This document shows positions 17,413-26,905 of a DNA stretch of 64,000 bases, piece after piece. The first letter of the stretch is position 1, and each line of letters starts with the position of its first letter. Where the stretch lies: contig JAFIFP010000006.1 in NCBI GenBank assembly GCA_020831965.1, positions 49,610 through 113,609 on the forward strand, written 5' to 3'. Source of the stretch: Idiomarina sp. (lineage in GTDB: Bacteria > Pseudomonadota > Gammaproteobacteria > Enterobacterales > Alteromonadaceae). Below the pieces are notes generated by a model, which was not told where the DNA came from, searched no databases, and saw nothing but the letters and a program-made list of their open reading frames with translations. The position numbers and the translations under genes were made by a program.

Positions 17413-18684
17413 TTAATCTTGCATGTAGTTTGTCGGCATTTCGATGCGGGCAACCCCCGATGCAACGGCAGCATCAGCAACCGCGCGGGCAACACGCTGA
17501 CAAAGGCGCGGGTCCATGGGCTTAGGAATGATGTATTGGGCACCGAACTCCAGTGATGCGACACCGGCTGAGGCTAATACGGCCGCGGGCACAGGTTCTT
17601 TCGCAAGTTGTCGAATCGCTTCAACTGCAGCCAGTTTCATTTCATCGTTGATGGCGCTGGCGCGCACATCTAGTGCACCACGGAAGATAAACGGGAAGCA
17701 GAGGACATTGTTTACTTGGTTCGGATAATCTGAGCGGCCTGTTGCCATGATCAGGTCGTCGCGAGCGGCGAGTGCAATTTCTGGTTTAATCTCTGGGTCT
17801 GGGTTTGAGCAGGCAAAAACGACTGGCTTCGGTGCCATTAATTTCAAGTCTTCAGCCGTGATTAAGTTTGCCCCCGACACGCCAACAAATACGTCGGCGT
17901 TTGCGATGACTTCCTGCAGTGTTCGTTTGTCCGTGTTGTTGGCAAAGAGTTCTTTATATTCATTTAAGTCGGAGCGGCGGGTATGAATGACGCCTTTTGA
18001 GTCGAGCATATAAATGTGCTCGCGTTGTGCTCCGCATTTAATCAACAGTTCCATACAGGCGATGGCAGCAGCACCCGCACCCATACAAACGATTTGTGCT
18101 GAGGCTAATTGCTTGCCTTGAACTTCGAGCGCATTGAGCAAGCCCGCCGCGGTGACAATGGCTGTGCCATGCTGATCGTCGTGAAAGACCGGTATATCAC
18201 AACGCTCGATCAGAGCTTTCTCAATCTCAAAACATTCAGGTGCCTTAATATCCTCAAGGTTAATACCGCCGAAAGTCCCCGCGATGCTGGCTACTGTGTT
18301 GATAAAGTCCTGTGTCGTCCGGTGAGTGACCTCGATATCAATGGAATCAAGTCCGGCAAATCGTTTAAACAGTAGCGCCTTTCCTTCCATCACCGGCTTC
18401 GACGCTAAGGGGCCGAGGTTGCCAAGCCCGAGGATTGCAGTACCGTTACTAATGACTGCCACCAAATTGCCTTTCGCCGTGTAGCGGTAGGCATCTTCAG
18501 GATTTTCCGCAATGGCGCGCACGGGCTCTGCAACGCCGGGGCTATAAGCAAGTGCTAGATGCTTCACGCTCTCCGCAGGTTTGGTGAGCTCGATACTAAT
18601 TTTCCCGGGTACCGGAAATTCATGATAATCGAGAGCTTGTTGACGGAAATCGGTTTGAGCTGCGGGTTTGGTAGCATCAGACAT
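17413..18684 (-). CDS. Malic enzyme, short form
   Basis: Oxidative decarboxylation of malate to pyruvate with NAD(P). About 423 residues: N-terminal malic domain with [13 protein letters not shown] and [20 protein letters not shown], metal-site segment [13 protein letters not shown], and NAD-binding domain with [16 protein letters not shown] and [10 protein letters not shown]. Unlike E. coli MaeB it lacks the phosphotransacetylase-like C-terminal domain. The start at 18684 ([13 protein letters not shown]) is chosen because the 48 residues upstream of it are not family-like. Cofactor preference cannot be told by eye. Confidence 0.92.
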   Translation of the reverse strand: MSDATKPAAQTDFRQQALDYHEFPVPGKISIELTKPAESVKHLALAYSPGVAEPVRAIAENPEDAYRYTAKGNLVAVISNGTAILGLGNLGPLASKPVMEGKALLFKRFAGLDSIDIEVTHRTTQDFINTVASIAGTFGGINLEDIKAPECFEIEKALIERCDIPVFHDDQHGTAIVTAAGLLNALEVQGKQLASAQIVCMGAGAAAIACMELLIKCGAQREHIYMLDSKGVIHTRRSDLNEYKELFANNTDKRTLQEVIANADVFVGVSGANLITAEDLKLMAPKPVVFACSNPDPEIKPEIALAARDDLIMATGRSDYPNQVNNVLCFPFIFRGALDVRASAINDEMKLAAVEAIRQLAKEPVPAAVLASAGVASLEFGAQYIIPKPMDPRLCQRVARAVADAAVASGVARIEMPTNYMQD

Positions 18685-18883
18685 AGCGCTTGGGGTCCCT
18701 AAAGGCGTCGAAAACGCCGCGTTGATGGAGACAAGAAATTTTATAAGTCCTTGGCAGTGTATAGTCTTTTTGGATGAAAACACATCATACCAATCTGCGT
18801 GCCGAAGATTCGCCTGAGAGCCTTGCATATCGGCGCGGGGAATGGTTAGCTAACAACTCGATTAACACGGGATAATAAGAAGT

Positions 18884-19870
18884 ATGAAGCACTGGAATCA
18901 TTTTTGGCAAACGACGCGTTTGCTCTCAAACTTTACCGACGGGGAATCCAAAACAGGAATCGCTGGCGAAGCACAGGCATTTTGGGAATCGGTACTGGCC
19001 GAGCTCCCGAAGAAAGCGACGATTGTCGATATCGGTTCGGGTAATGGCGGTCTTTCGGTGTTCATTCGAGATTATGCGACGGCCCATAAGAAAGACTGGA
19101 CTATTCATGCGGTCGATCTGGCAGAAATTGCCCCAGAAACGATTGAAGAAGTAGATGCTGAACTGGCGAAGAAAGTGGCGACCATTGAGTTCCATGCGCA
19201 AACCAATATGAATGCTTTGCCATTCGCTGATGGCTCGGTCGACTTGGTGGCAAGCCAATTTGGCTTTGAATATGGCGATACCTCTTCGACGTTGCCAGAA
19301 ATCAAGCGCGTACTGAAAGACAAAGGGCGCTTTGTAGCGATGAGCCATCACAAGTCATCGACAATTTATAAAGCGTCGAAAGATGGTGCGGAGTTATACG
19401 ATTATACTGTGAACCACACCCCGGTGTTTCTACAAACAGATATGTTTCTGCGTATTGCTGAGGACGTGTTGAAAAAGGATTCGGTTGAAAAGCTGCAGAA
19501 CAGCTTACTGAGTCGCGGGCCGTTGCAAACCGTTGAGTGGCTCTTACGTCACGTTGGTGAGCGTTATTCAGATGCGCATAATCGCGTATGGATGAATGAT
19601 ATTCACGGTCGTATTAATTCAGTGGTGCAACAGGCAAAAGACGCTGAAGGTGCGCGCCAAGCGCAAGAAGATCTGGCGGTGCATTATCTCGGTATGCAGG
19701 TGCATGGGCAGCGTTTAGGCGATCTTGCGAACGCTTCGTGGGACGCCAAAGCAGTGAAAAAAGTTGAGAAAGAAGCCAAGAAAGCCAAGCTGGATGTAGC
19801 AATTGAGCCATTTGAGCGAGAAGGCGAGTTACATGCTTGGACTGTAAAAATGGAAAAGGCCGCTGGATAA
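18884..19870 (+). CDS. Class I SAM-dependent methyltransferase, function unknown
   Basis: A 328-residue protein with an N-terminal methyltransferase fold: motif I VDIGSGNGGLSVFI near residue 48, the acidic loop VDLAE, and motif IV-like GSVDLVASQFGFEYGD. The rest, about 150 residues, is helical and charged, ending in a Lys-rich segment (KKVEKEAKKAKLD). I cannot name a substrate. It is a single gene between the malic enzyme and rpmE and ends inside a strong hairpin. Confidence 0.75.
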   Translation: MKHWNHFWQTTRLLSNFTDGESKTGIAGEAQAFWESVLAELPKKATIVDIGSGNGGLSVFIRDYATAHKKDWTIHAVDLAEIAPETIEEVDAELAKKVATIEFHAQTNMNALPFADGSVDLVASQFGFEYGDTSSTLPEIKRVLKDKGRFVAMSHHKSSTIYKASKDGAELYDYTVNHTPVFLQTDMFLRIAEDVLKKDSVEKLQNSLLSRGPLQTVEWLLRHVGERYSDAHNRVWMNDIHGRINSVVQQAKDAEGARQAQEDLAVHYLGMQVHGQRLGDLANASWDAKAVKKVEKEAKKAKLDVAIEPFEREGELHAWTVKMEKAAG

Positions 19871-19880
19871 GCGGCCTTTT
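19854..19880. terminator. Bidirectional terminator between the methyltransferase and rpmE
   Basis: A 10 bp perfect stem (AAAAGGCCGC / GCGGCCTTTT) with a 7-base loop; A and T tracts flank it on both strands. It overlaps the last codons of the methyltransferase gene and lies 22 bases beyond the end of rpmE. Confidence 0.85.
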
Positions 19881-19901
19881 CGTAATTCGGAACTGAAAGT
19901 C

Positions 19902-20114
19902 TTACTTAGACTTAAGTGCACCGAAACGCTTGTTGAAGCGGTCAACACGTCCACCAGTATCCAGAACTTTCTGCTTACCAGTGTAGAACGGGTGACACTC
20001 TGAACATACGTCGATGTGCAGATCTTCGCCGCGAGTAGAGCGCGTTTCGAAAGCGTTACCGCATGAGCAAGTAACTTTGATCGTGTCGTACTTAGGGTGA
20101 ATACCTTGTTTCAT
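19902..20114 (-). CDS. rpmE: 50S ribosomal protein L31, zinc-binding form
   Basis: A 70-residue L31 with both halves of the zinc site (CSCG and CSEC) and the usual [16 protein letters not shown] start. The start at 20114 is set by homology; an upstream frame to 20180 is not part of the protein. The Cys-containing (C+) form is typically exchanged for a Cys-less paralogue under zinc starvation; no paralogue is seen here. Confidence 0.97.
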   Translation of the reverse strand: MKQGIHPKYDTIKVTCSCGNAFETRSTRGEDLHIDVCSECHPFYTGKQKVLDTGGRVDRFNKRFGALKSK

Positions 20115-20324
20115 TTGGGTTACCTCAATAACGGGCCGCATCGCCATCCGCGCTTTCCGCGAACACCATACGTAATACATGGAATAAAATGAGCGCGGAT
20201 TCTATCCCAGCGCGCGCATTTGATCAAGTATTAGCATAGTGGAAAATCGCGAAACTCATGAGTCTTTTCTTTCTGCATGAAGAGGCGGTAGCATAGGCTG
20301 ACTAGCCAAGGAGAAATAGCCCCT

Positions 20325-22520
20325 GTGACAGCTCGCTTCGTTCGTGTCGCATTACCGGTGCCTATGCGCCAACTCTTCGATTATCGCCTGCCGGCGGCAT
20401 TGACCGTGCCACCTGTTGGTGCGCGCGTTCGTGTACCCTTTGGCCAGCGTCAGCTCGTCGGCTTCGTCTGTGCTTTAGATGTCATGCCAGAAGTGGCGGA
20501 AGCGCAGCTCAAAGACGTGGAAGCGGTGCTCGACGCTGAGCCCTTGTGGCCGGAAAGCCTCTGGCAGCTGCTGCAGTGGGCAGCAAAGTATTACCATCAT
20601 CCTTTAGGCGACGTGCTGAGCCATGCGGCTCCTGCCTTGGTGCGGCAAGGGCAGATGCCAACTTACACCACTTCCACGCGATATGAACTTGCTAAAGCGG
20701 GACGAGAAGTCACTCTGTCGGAACTTGGACGGGCCCCTCAGCAGCAACGGTTGTTAGCAGCATTGCAGCGTGGCCCGATGTCTGCGTCGGGAGTACGCGA
20801 GCTCGACATCCCCGCGAATACCATCAAGACGCTGATTGAAAAGGAATGGATTACGGCAACAGTGTTGTCTGATAAGCCCGCTCCTTGGACCTGCACTGGT
20901 GCGCGTGGTGCGCTTACCCTGAATGAGGAGCAGGCGGTCGCGGTAGCAGCGATGAAGGGACCGCTAGAGTCTCACGAACCACAAGTGTGGTTGCTCGAAG
21001 GCGTAACGGGTAGTGGTAAGACGGAAGTATATCTCCAAGCCATGGAGCCGGTCTTAAAACGTGGTGAGCAGGTTGTTGTATTAGTACCGGAAATTGGACT
21101 GACACCACAAACAGTTGAGCGTTTCTCAGAACGCTACGATGTGCCTATTGTTGTACTTCACTCAGGCCTGACCGATAGTGAGCGCTTACAAGCTTGGTTA
21201 CAGGCGCGTGATGGTGGTGCTGCGATTATTATTGGTACGCGCTCTGCAATATTCACGCCTTGCAAGCGGATTGGCTTGATGATCCTCGATGAGGAGCATG
21301 ACAGTTCGTTTAAGCAACAAGATGGTTTTCGTTATAACGCCCGAGATCTTGCGGTAAAACGCGCTCATCAGGACAAGTTTGGCCTAGTATTGGGTTCGGC
21401 TACGCCGTCCTTGGAGTCCCTCGCGAATGTGAAGGCGGGGCGTTATCACCTACTGGAACTGAAAAAACGTGCGGGTGCGGCGCAAAAGGCGCACCATGCC
21501 ATCATCGACTTGAAACAACAGCGTTTGCATCAGGGTATTTCGGATCAGTTGCTCACCACTATGGCGAAGCATCTGCAGGCTGGAAATCAGGTGCTGATCT
21601 TCCTAAATCGTCGAGGTTATGCGAGTGCGTTGCTTTGCCATGAATGTGGCTGGGTGAGTGAGTGCCACCGCTGCCAAGCCAATATGACCTTGCACCAGCA
21701 AGACAATATATTGCAATGCCATCACTGTGGTGCTCAGCGCAGAATTCCCCGCCAATGCGGACATTGTGGTAGTACACAAATTATCTCCCAAGGTTTGGGG
21801 ACTGAACAATTGGAAGAGGCGATAGCGCGGCAACTACCGGGCTATTCGATTCTGCGTATCGACCGTGATAGCACGCGTCGCAAAGGCTCCTTAGAAGAAG
21901 CTTTACAAGCTGCGGCTCGGGGTGAGTATCAGGTTTTGATTGGGACGCAAATGTTGGCCAAAGGTCATCATTTCCCGAATGTTACGTTAGTCGCGCTCTT
22001 AGATGTGGATGGGGCGTTATATAGTTCAGATTTTCGTGCGCCAGAGCGTTTGGCGCAGCTTTATTTGCAAGTGGCCGGACGCGCAGGGCGTGCGGAAAAA
22101 CCCGGCACCGTGGTATTGCAAACGCATCATCCAGAGCACCCACTAATTCAGGAGTTAGTGAATAATGGCTATAGTCATTTCGCGAGTTCTGCACTCACTG
22201 AGCGTGAGCAGGCTTTGTTGCCTCCCTACGCAGCGATGGCTTTGATTCGGGCTGAAGCGACGTCGCGACAGGCGGCAGAAACCTTGCTGAATGCCATGGC
22301 GCACGTTTTAGGAGAGCATCCTCAGGTCGCGATTATTGGTCCAATACCCGCGCCATTAGGGCGTCGTGCGGGGCGCTATCGTTATCAATTGCTATTGCAT
22401 GCGGACCAGCGGGCGCCATTGCACCAATGGTTGTTGCAACAACTTCCCACTCTTGAAAAGTTGCCCGAAGGTCGCAAGGCGCGATGGTCACTGGACATCG
22501 ATCCGCAGGATTTTGCCTGA
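20325..22520 (+). CDS. priA: Primosomal protein N' (replication restart helicase PriA)
   Basis: A 731-residue superfamily 2 helicase that reloads the replisome at stalled forks. N-terminal 3'-DNA-binding domain, Walker A EGVTGSGKTEVYL, DEEH box (ILDEEHDSSFKQQ), a zinc-binding block with eight Cys (CHECGWVSECHRC then CHHCG and CGHCGS), and helicase motifs V-VI in GTQMLAKGHHFP and QVAGRAGRAEKPG. The GTG start at 20325 follows an AAGGAG site. Length is normal. Confidence 0.97.
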   Translation: MTARFVRVALPVPMRQLFDYRLPAALTVPPVGARVRVPFGQRQLVGFVCALDVMPEVAEAQLKDVEAVLDAEPLWPESLWQLLQWAAKYYHHPLGDVLSHAAPALVRQGQMPTYTTSTRYELAKAGREVTLSELGRAPQQQRLLAALQRGPMSASGVRELDIPANTIKTLIEKEWITATVLSDKPAPWTCTGARGALTLNEEQAVAVAAMKGPLESHEPQVWLLEGVTGSGKTEVYLQAMEPVLKRGEQVVVLVPEIGLTPQTVERFSERYDVPIVVLHSGLTDSERLQAWLQARDGGAAIIIGTRSAIFTPCKRIGLMILDEEHDSSFKQQDGFRYNARDLAVKRAHQDKFGLVLGSATPSLESLANVKAGRYHLLELKKRAGAAQKAHHAIIDLKQQRLHQGISDQLLTTMAKHLQAGNQVLIFLNRRGYASALLCHECGWVSECHRCQANMTLHQQDNILQCHHCGAQRRIPRQCGHCGSTQIISQGLGTEQLEEAIARQLPGYSILRIDRDSTRRKGSLEEALQAAARGEYQVLIGTQMLAKGHHFPNVTLVALLDVDGALYSSDFRAPERLAQLYLQVAGRAGRAEKPGTVVLQTHHPEHPLIQELVNNGYSHFASSALTEREQALLPPYAAMALIRAEATSRQAAETLLNAMAHVLGEHPQVAIIGPIPAPLGRRAGRYRYQLLLHADQRAPLHQWLLQQLPTLEKLPEGRKARWSLDIDPQDFA

Positions 22521-22535
22521 CCTGCGGTTTTTTTT
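22503..22535 (+). terminator. Rho-independent terminator of priA
   Basis: CCGCAGG (22503-22509) pairs with CCTGCGG (22521-22527), followed by eight T. The stem spans the priA stop codon. Confidence 0.85.
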
Positions 22536-22600
22536 AGGCCGCTGAACGATTAAACTAGGCGACCGCAATTTTGCACATGACTAGAGGTATGGCCGGCGCC

Positions 22601-24349
22601 ATGAGAGATCAAATTGAAGCCTTGTTAGCTGCGGCAGTGAGTGAACTCACTGCAAACGGTACGTTACCGGCAGATTTAAGCCCACGTATTCAACTCGACC
22701 GTCCGCGCGACAAAAGCCATGGTGACTTCGCCTGTAACTTGGCCATGATGTTGGCGAAGCCAGCAAAACAGAACCCTCGTGCCTTGGCTGAAGCCATTAT
22801 TGCCGCGTTGCCGGTCAATACCGTCATTGCCAAAGCGGAAATCGCGGGTCCTGGCTTCATTAATTTCACTGTCGATAGTCACCAACTCATTGCGCAGCTC
22901 GAAAACGCTTGGCAAGACGAGCATTTGGGCGTTGCTGTCGCCACTAAGCCGCAGACCGTTGTGATTGATTACTCTTCGCCGAACCTCGCTAAAGAAATGC
23001 ATGTGGGTCATTTGCGCTCAACCATTATTGGTGATGCGGTTGCGCGTACCTTACGCTTACAAGGGCATCAGGTCATTGCACAGAACCATGTGGGTGATTG
23101 GGGTACACAGTTCGGAATGCTGCTGGCGCACATGGAAGATGAAATGCGCGATCAAAATTCGGCACGGCTGCAATTGTCTGACTTAGAAACTTTCTACAAA
23201 GCAGCGAAGAAGCGTTTTGACGAGGAAGAAGGGTTCGCTGACCGCGCGCGTACCTTAGTTGTGAAACTGCAATCAGGTGACTCTCATTGCCAACAACTCT
23301 GGCAGGAGTTTATTGATACGTCGTTAGAGCATTGCCAAGAAGTTTATGATCGCTTGGGCGTTGGATTGACGCGCAGCGATGTCATGGCAGAAAGTGCGTA
23401 TAACGACGACTTGCCGCAGATTATCGAGGATTTGCGTGCCAAAGGCTTATTGGTGGAAGACCAAGGGGCTCAATGTGTTTTCCTTGATGAGTTTAAAGGC
23501 AAGGAAGACGAGCCGTTGCCGATTATTGTACAAAAGAAAGATGGTGGCTTTTTATATGCAACCACTGATCTTGCTGCTGTTCGTTACCGAACGCAGGAGT
23601 TAAAAGCAGATCGCGTTATTTACGTGGTTGATGCCCGCCAATCTCTGCATTTTGATCAGATCTTTACGTTGTCTGCCAAGGCGGGGTACGTGTCGAACCA
23701 AGTGCGCATGGAACACCTCGGGTTTGGTATGGTGCTCGGTAAAGATGGACGTCCCTATAAGAGCCGTGATGGTGGCGTGACTAAGCTGGCGGACTTACTC
23801 AATGAAGCCGAGCGTCGTGCACTGGAGTTAATCGCAGGTAAAGGCTCGGACTTAACCGCCAGCGAACAGGCGGATGTGGCTCGTGTTGTTGGTATCGCAT
23901 CAGTGAAGTATGCGGACTTATCGAAGAATCGCACCAGTGACTATATGTTCGACTGGGACACCATGCTCAGTTTTGAAGGCAATACTGCGCCCTATTTGCT
24001 TTACGCATGCACGCGGGTGAAAAGCTTGTTCCAAAAAGCACAGTTGTCATTGCGTGATGTGCAAGGTGAGATTCAATTGGCAACAGAGCAAGACGAAGCC
24101 CTTGCCAACAAGCTAGCCCGGTTCCCGGAAGTGGTGGCGACAGTTGGTAATAAGGGTATGCCGCATTTCCTCTGCGGCTATATGTTTGAATTGGCGGGAG
24201 CATTCTCGTCCTTCTATGAAGCTTGCCCAATTCTAAACTCGGAAGACGAAGCGTTGCGTAATAGCCGTTTGAAATTGGCCGCACTTACCGCACGGACCCT
24301 GGAGACAGGACTTGGTTTACTGGGTATTGAAACCCTAGAACGGATGTAA
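22601..24349 (+). CDS. argS: Arginyl-tRNA synthetase
   Basis: Class I synthetase, about 582 residues. The HIGH-type motif is in [14 protein letters not shown], and the second signature appears as [15 protein letters not shown]; the N-terminal Add-1 domain and the C-terminal DALR anticodon domain are present. The start is uncertain: 22601 (MRDQIEALL) looks like a normal N terminus, but 22589 and the TTG at 22571 are in frame. ftsN follows after 6 bases, so the two are likely cotranscribed. Confidence 0.95.
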   Translation: MRDQIEALLAAAVSELTANGTLPADLSPRIQLDRPRDKSHGDFACNLAMMLAKPAKQNPRALAEAIIAALPVNTVIAKAEIAGPGFINFTVDSHQLIAQLENAWQDEHLGVAVATKPQTVVIDYSSPNLAKEMHVGHLRSTIIGDAVARTLRLQGHQVIAQNHVGDWGTQFGMLLAHMEDEMRDQNSARLQLSDLETFYKAAKKRFDEEEGFADRARTLVVKLQSGDSHCQQLWQEFIDTSLEHCQEVYDRLGVGLTRSDVMAESAYNDDLPQIIEDLRAKGLLVEDQGAQCVFLDEFKGKEDEPLPIIVQKKDGGFLYATTDLAAVRYRTQELKADRVIYVVDARQSLHFDQIFTLSAKAGYVSNQVRMEHLGFGMVLGKDGRPYKSRDGGVTKLADLLNEAERRALELIAGKGSDLTASEQADVARVVGIASVKYADLSKNRTSDYMFDWDTMLSFEGNTAPYLLYACTRVKSLFQKAQLSLRDVQGEIQLATEQDEALANKLARFPEVVATVGNKGMPHFLCGYMFELAGAFSSFYEACPILNSEDEALRNSRLKLAALTARTLETGLGLLGIETLERM

Positions 24350-24355
24350 TGACCT

Positions 24356-24931
24356 GTGGCTGTTGATTACGCAAAGCGCAAAGCGCCGAAAAAGCGCGCG
24401 GCACCAAAACGCAAAAAGCCAGCGGCTCCAAAGCCGCGCGGTGGCGCGGTGCGTAATCACTCTGAACGGTCAGTTTCTAATCGCCGTTTGATTCTGACGA
24501 TCATCGCTTTTGTCGGGTTTATTGCACTCTTAGTGGTGCTTAAAATGCGCGGTGGTGAAGCACCGCCGCCCGTTATTCCTGTCGCTCCTGCTGAAGACCC
24601 CTTGCCGGAAATGCCTGAAGAGCGTTGGCGGTATATTCAGGAATTGGAAAACAAACAAGTGGAAGTAGTGGTACCGGAACGAGCCGAGGCTCATCCGCGA
24701 CTCATGCAATGTGGCTCCTTCCGACGTGAAGCAGAAGCGGATGCGTTGCGTGCGCAGATTGCCTTCATCGGTTTGGAATCACAAATTCGACGCACCGAAG
24801 GAACTCAGGGTATGTGGTACCGCGTCGTGTTAGGCCCGTTTGAGAACCAACGGGCTGCTCAACGCACCAATAATCAACTCCAACGAGCCGGTGTGCACGG
24901 CTGTCAAATCTGGAATTGGACCGACGAATAA
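24356..24931 (+). CDS. ftsN: Cell-division protein FtsN (short form)
   Basis: A 191-residue bitopic protein that activates septal peptidoglycan synthesis. It has a very basic cytoplasmic N terminus (MAVDYAKRKAPKKRAAPKRK), a single TM helix (residues about 43-62, LILTIIAFVGFIALLVVL), a short proline-rich linker with the WRYIQELENK segment characteristic of FtsN, and a C-terminal SPOR domain (about 118-190). It is much shorter than E. coli FtsN (319 aa), the loss being in the linker. argS-ftsN-hslV is the usual gammaproteobacterial order. Start is GTG. Confidence 0.88.
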   Translation: MAVDYAKRKAPKKRAAPKRKKPAAPKPRGGAVRNHSERSVSNRRLILTIIAFVGFIALLVVLKMRGGEAPPPVIPVAPAEDPLPEMPEERWRYIQELENKQVEVVVPERAEAHPRLMQCGSFRREAEADALRAQIAFIGLESQIRRTEGTQGMWYRVVLGPFENQRAAQRTNNQLQRAGVHGCQIWNWTDE

Positions 24932-24939
24932 ATCCTGCC

Positions 24940-24968
24940 ATTGAAAATGCGGTTCGTTGACCGCATCT
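24940..24968 (+). promoter_or_regulatory. Candidate sigma32 heat-shock promoter of hslVU
   Basis: ATTGAAA (24940-24946), 14 bases, then CCGCATCT (24961-24968), against the sigma32 consensus CTTGAAA and CCCCATNT. It lies 47 bases before the hslV start; hslVU is a classic sigma32 target. The spacer also forms a 7 bp hairpin (ATGCGGT / ACCGCAT) with the -10 region. Confidence 0.6.
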
Positions 24969-25014
24969 ACACTCTTATGACTCACTTCGCATGTGCGATC
25001 CTAGGAGTAAATAC

Positions 25015-25554
25015 ATGACTACAATCGTTTCAGTGCGCCGCGGCGACAAAGTTGCTATTGGTGGCGACGGCCAAGTTTCGCTTGGAAATACGGTAATGAA
25101 AGGTAACGCGCGCAAAGTCCGGCGTCTTTATAAAGACCAGGTTATCGCTGGCTTCGCCGGTGGCACAGCCGATGCCTTTACACTTTTTGAACGCTTCGAA
25201 GCCAAACTTGAGCAGCATCAAGGGCATCTGACAAAAGCCGCCGTGGAACTCGCGAAAGATTGGCGAACAGATCGCATGCTTCGCAAGCTCGAAGCACTGC
25301 TGGCTGTGGCAGATAAGACAACCTCATTAATTATTACCGGCAATGGTGACGTAGTGCAGCCGGAAGACGATTTGATTGCGATTGGTTCTGGTGGCCCTTT
25401 TGCTCAAGCCGCCGCCCGCGCTTTGCTCGACAATACCGAGTTAAGTGCGCCTGACATTGTCGAAAAAAGTTTAAGCATTGCCGGTGACATTTGTGTCTAT
25501 ACGAACCGCTTCCAAACCTTGGAAGTTCTCGATGCCGTGGCACCCAAGGAGTAA
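25015..25554 (+). CDS. hslV: HslV peptidase subunit of the HslUV protease
   Basis: Threonine protease that forms a double hexamer capped by HslU. After removal of Met the N terminus is [20 protein letters not shown], with catalytic Thr1, and GNARKVRR and [16 protein letters not shown] follow. Length is normal. The ATG at 25015 with TAGGAG is the start, since the catalytic Thr must be residue 2; the frame extends to 24991 but that extension is not used. Confidence 0.97.
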   Translation: MTTIVSVRRGDKVAIGGDGQVSLGNTVMKGNARKVRRLYKDQVIAGFAGGTADAFTLFERFEAKLEQHQGHLTKAAVELAKDWRTDRMLRKLEALLAVADKTTSLIITGNGDVVQPEDDLIAIGSGGPFAQAAARALLDNTELSAPDIVEKSLSIAGDICVYTNRFQTLEVLDAVAPKE

Positions 25555-25556
25555 GT

Positions 25557-26900
25557 ATGTCGAATATGACACCCCGTGAAATTGTTGATGAACTCAATCG
25601 CCACATTATTGGTCAAGATGACGCGAAACGTGCCGTTGCCGTGGCGCTGCGAAATCGCTGGCGCCGAATGCAGTTGTCCGATGAGCTACGCCAGGAAGTC
25701 ACTCCTAAGAATATTCTGATGATTGGCCCGACTGGTGTCGGTAAAACAGAAATTGCCCGCCGCTTGGCGAAGCTTGCGAATGCCCCTTTTATTAAGATTG
25801 AAGCAACCAAGTTTACTGAAGTTGGCTATGTGGGCAAAGAAGTCGACTCGATTATTCGTGACCTCACCGATACGGCTGTGAAACTCGTGCGCGAGCAGGA
25901 AATGGCGCGTGTTCGTCATCGCGCGGAAGATGCGGCGGAAGATCGTGTTTTGGATGCGTTGTTACCACCCGCGCGGAAGACTTGGCCGGGCGACGACCAA
26001 CCTGAGAAGCAGCCGGAAGAGGGCCAAGGAACGCGGCAAGTATTCCGGAAAAAGTTACGCGAAGGCTTACTTGACGACAAAGAAATTGAAATCGATTTAG
26101 CCATGTCACAGATGGGCGTGGAGATTATGGCCCCACCCGGCATGGAAGAAATGACGTCACAGCTGCAGAGCATGTTCCAAAACATGTCTGGCGGTAAAAC
26201 GAAAAAGCGGAAGCTGAAAATCAAGGATGCTCTGAAGCAATTAGTGGAAGAAGAAGCGTCCAAGTTGCTCAATCCTGAAGAAGTGAAAGAGAAGGCTGTG
26301 CATGCGGTAGAGCAAAATGGCATTGTGTTCCTTGATGAGGTTGACAAGATCTGTAAGCGTGGCGACAGCAGCGGGCCAGATGTGTCTCGCGAAGGTGTGC
26401 AGCGGGATCTATTGCCTTTGGTTGAAGGTACGACTGTCAGCACTAAGCATGGCATGGTGCGCACTGACCATATTCTGTTTATTGCATCGGGTGCATTTCA
26501 GATGTCGAAGCCATCAGATCTGATTCCTGAGTTGCAAGGGCGATTGCCGATTCGAGTGAATCTGAAGGCGCTCACAAGTGAAGATTTCGTGCGTATTTTG
26601 ACCGAACCCAACGCATCTTTGACGGAGCAGTACAAAGCGCTACTTGGCACCGAAGGAGTCACGGTGCACTTCACCGAAGATGGGATTCGTCGCATTGCTG
26701 AAATTGCGTTTCAGGTGAACGAGCGTACAGAAAACATTGGTGCGCGCCGTCTCCATACAGTGCTCGAACGGTTAATGGAGGAAGTGTCCTATCATGCGTC
26801 CGAGCGCGAGGGCGACAGCTTAACGGTCGACGCAGAATATGTGAATCAGCATCTGAATGAATTGGCCGATGACGAGGACTTAAGTCGCTTTATTCTCTAA
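25557..26900 (+). CDS. hslU: HslU ATPase subunit of the HslUV protease
   Basis: AAA+ unfoldase, 447 residues. Starts [20 protein letters not shown]; Walker A is [15 protein letters not shown], the pore motif is GYVGKEVDS, Walker B is [11 protein letters not shown], and the sensor/C-terminal region ends DLSRFIL, which docks into HslV. The intermediate domain (about residues 110-240) is present and highly charged. It starts 2 bases after the hslV stop, so the pair is translationally coupled. Confidence 0.97.
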   Translation: MSNMTPREIVDELNRHIIGQDDAKRAVAVALRNRWRRMQLSDELRQEVTPKNILMIGPTGVGKTEIARRLAKLANAPFIKIEATKFTEVGYVGKEVDSIIRDLTDTAVKLVREQEMARVRHRAEDAAEDRVLDALLPPARKTWPGDDQPEKQPEEGQGTRQVFRKKLREGLLDDKEIEIDLAMSQMGVEIMAPPGMEEMTSQLQSMFQNMSGGKTKKRKLKIKDALKQLVEEEASKLLNPEEVKEKAVHAVEQNGIVFLDEVDKICKRGDSSGPDVSREGVQRDLLPLVEGTTVSTKHGMVRTDHILFIASGAFQMSKPSDLIPELQGRLPIRVNLKALTSEDFVRILTEPNASLTEQYKALLGTEGVTVHFTEDGIRRIAEIAFQVNERTENIGARRLHTVLERLMEEVSYHASEREGDSLTVDAEYVNQHLNELADDEDLSRFIL

Positions 26901-26905
26901 CCGAC

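Noticed and set aside
25916..26464. 182-codon minus-strand ORF within hslU
   Set aside because: Ser-rich shadow of the hslU coding strand; hslU is certain.
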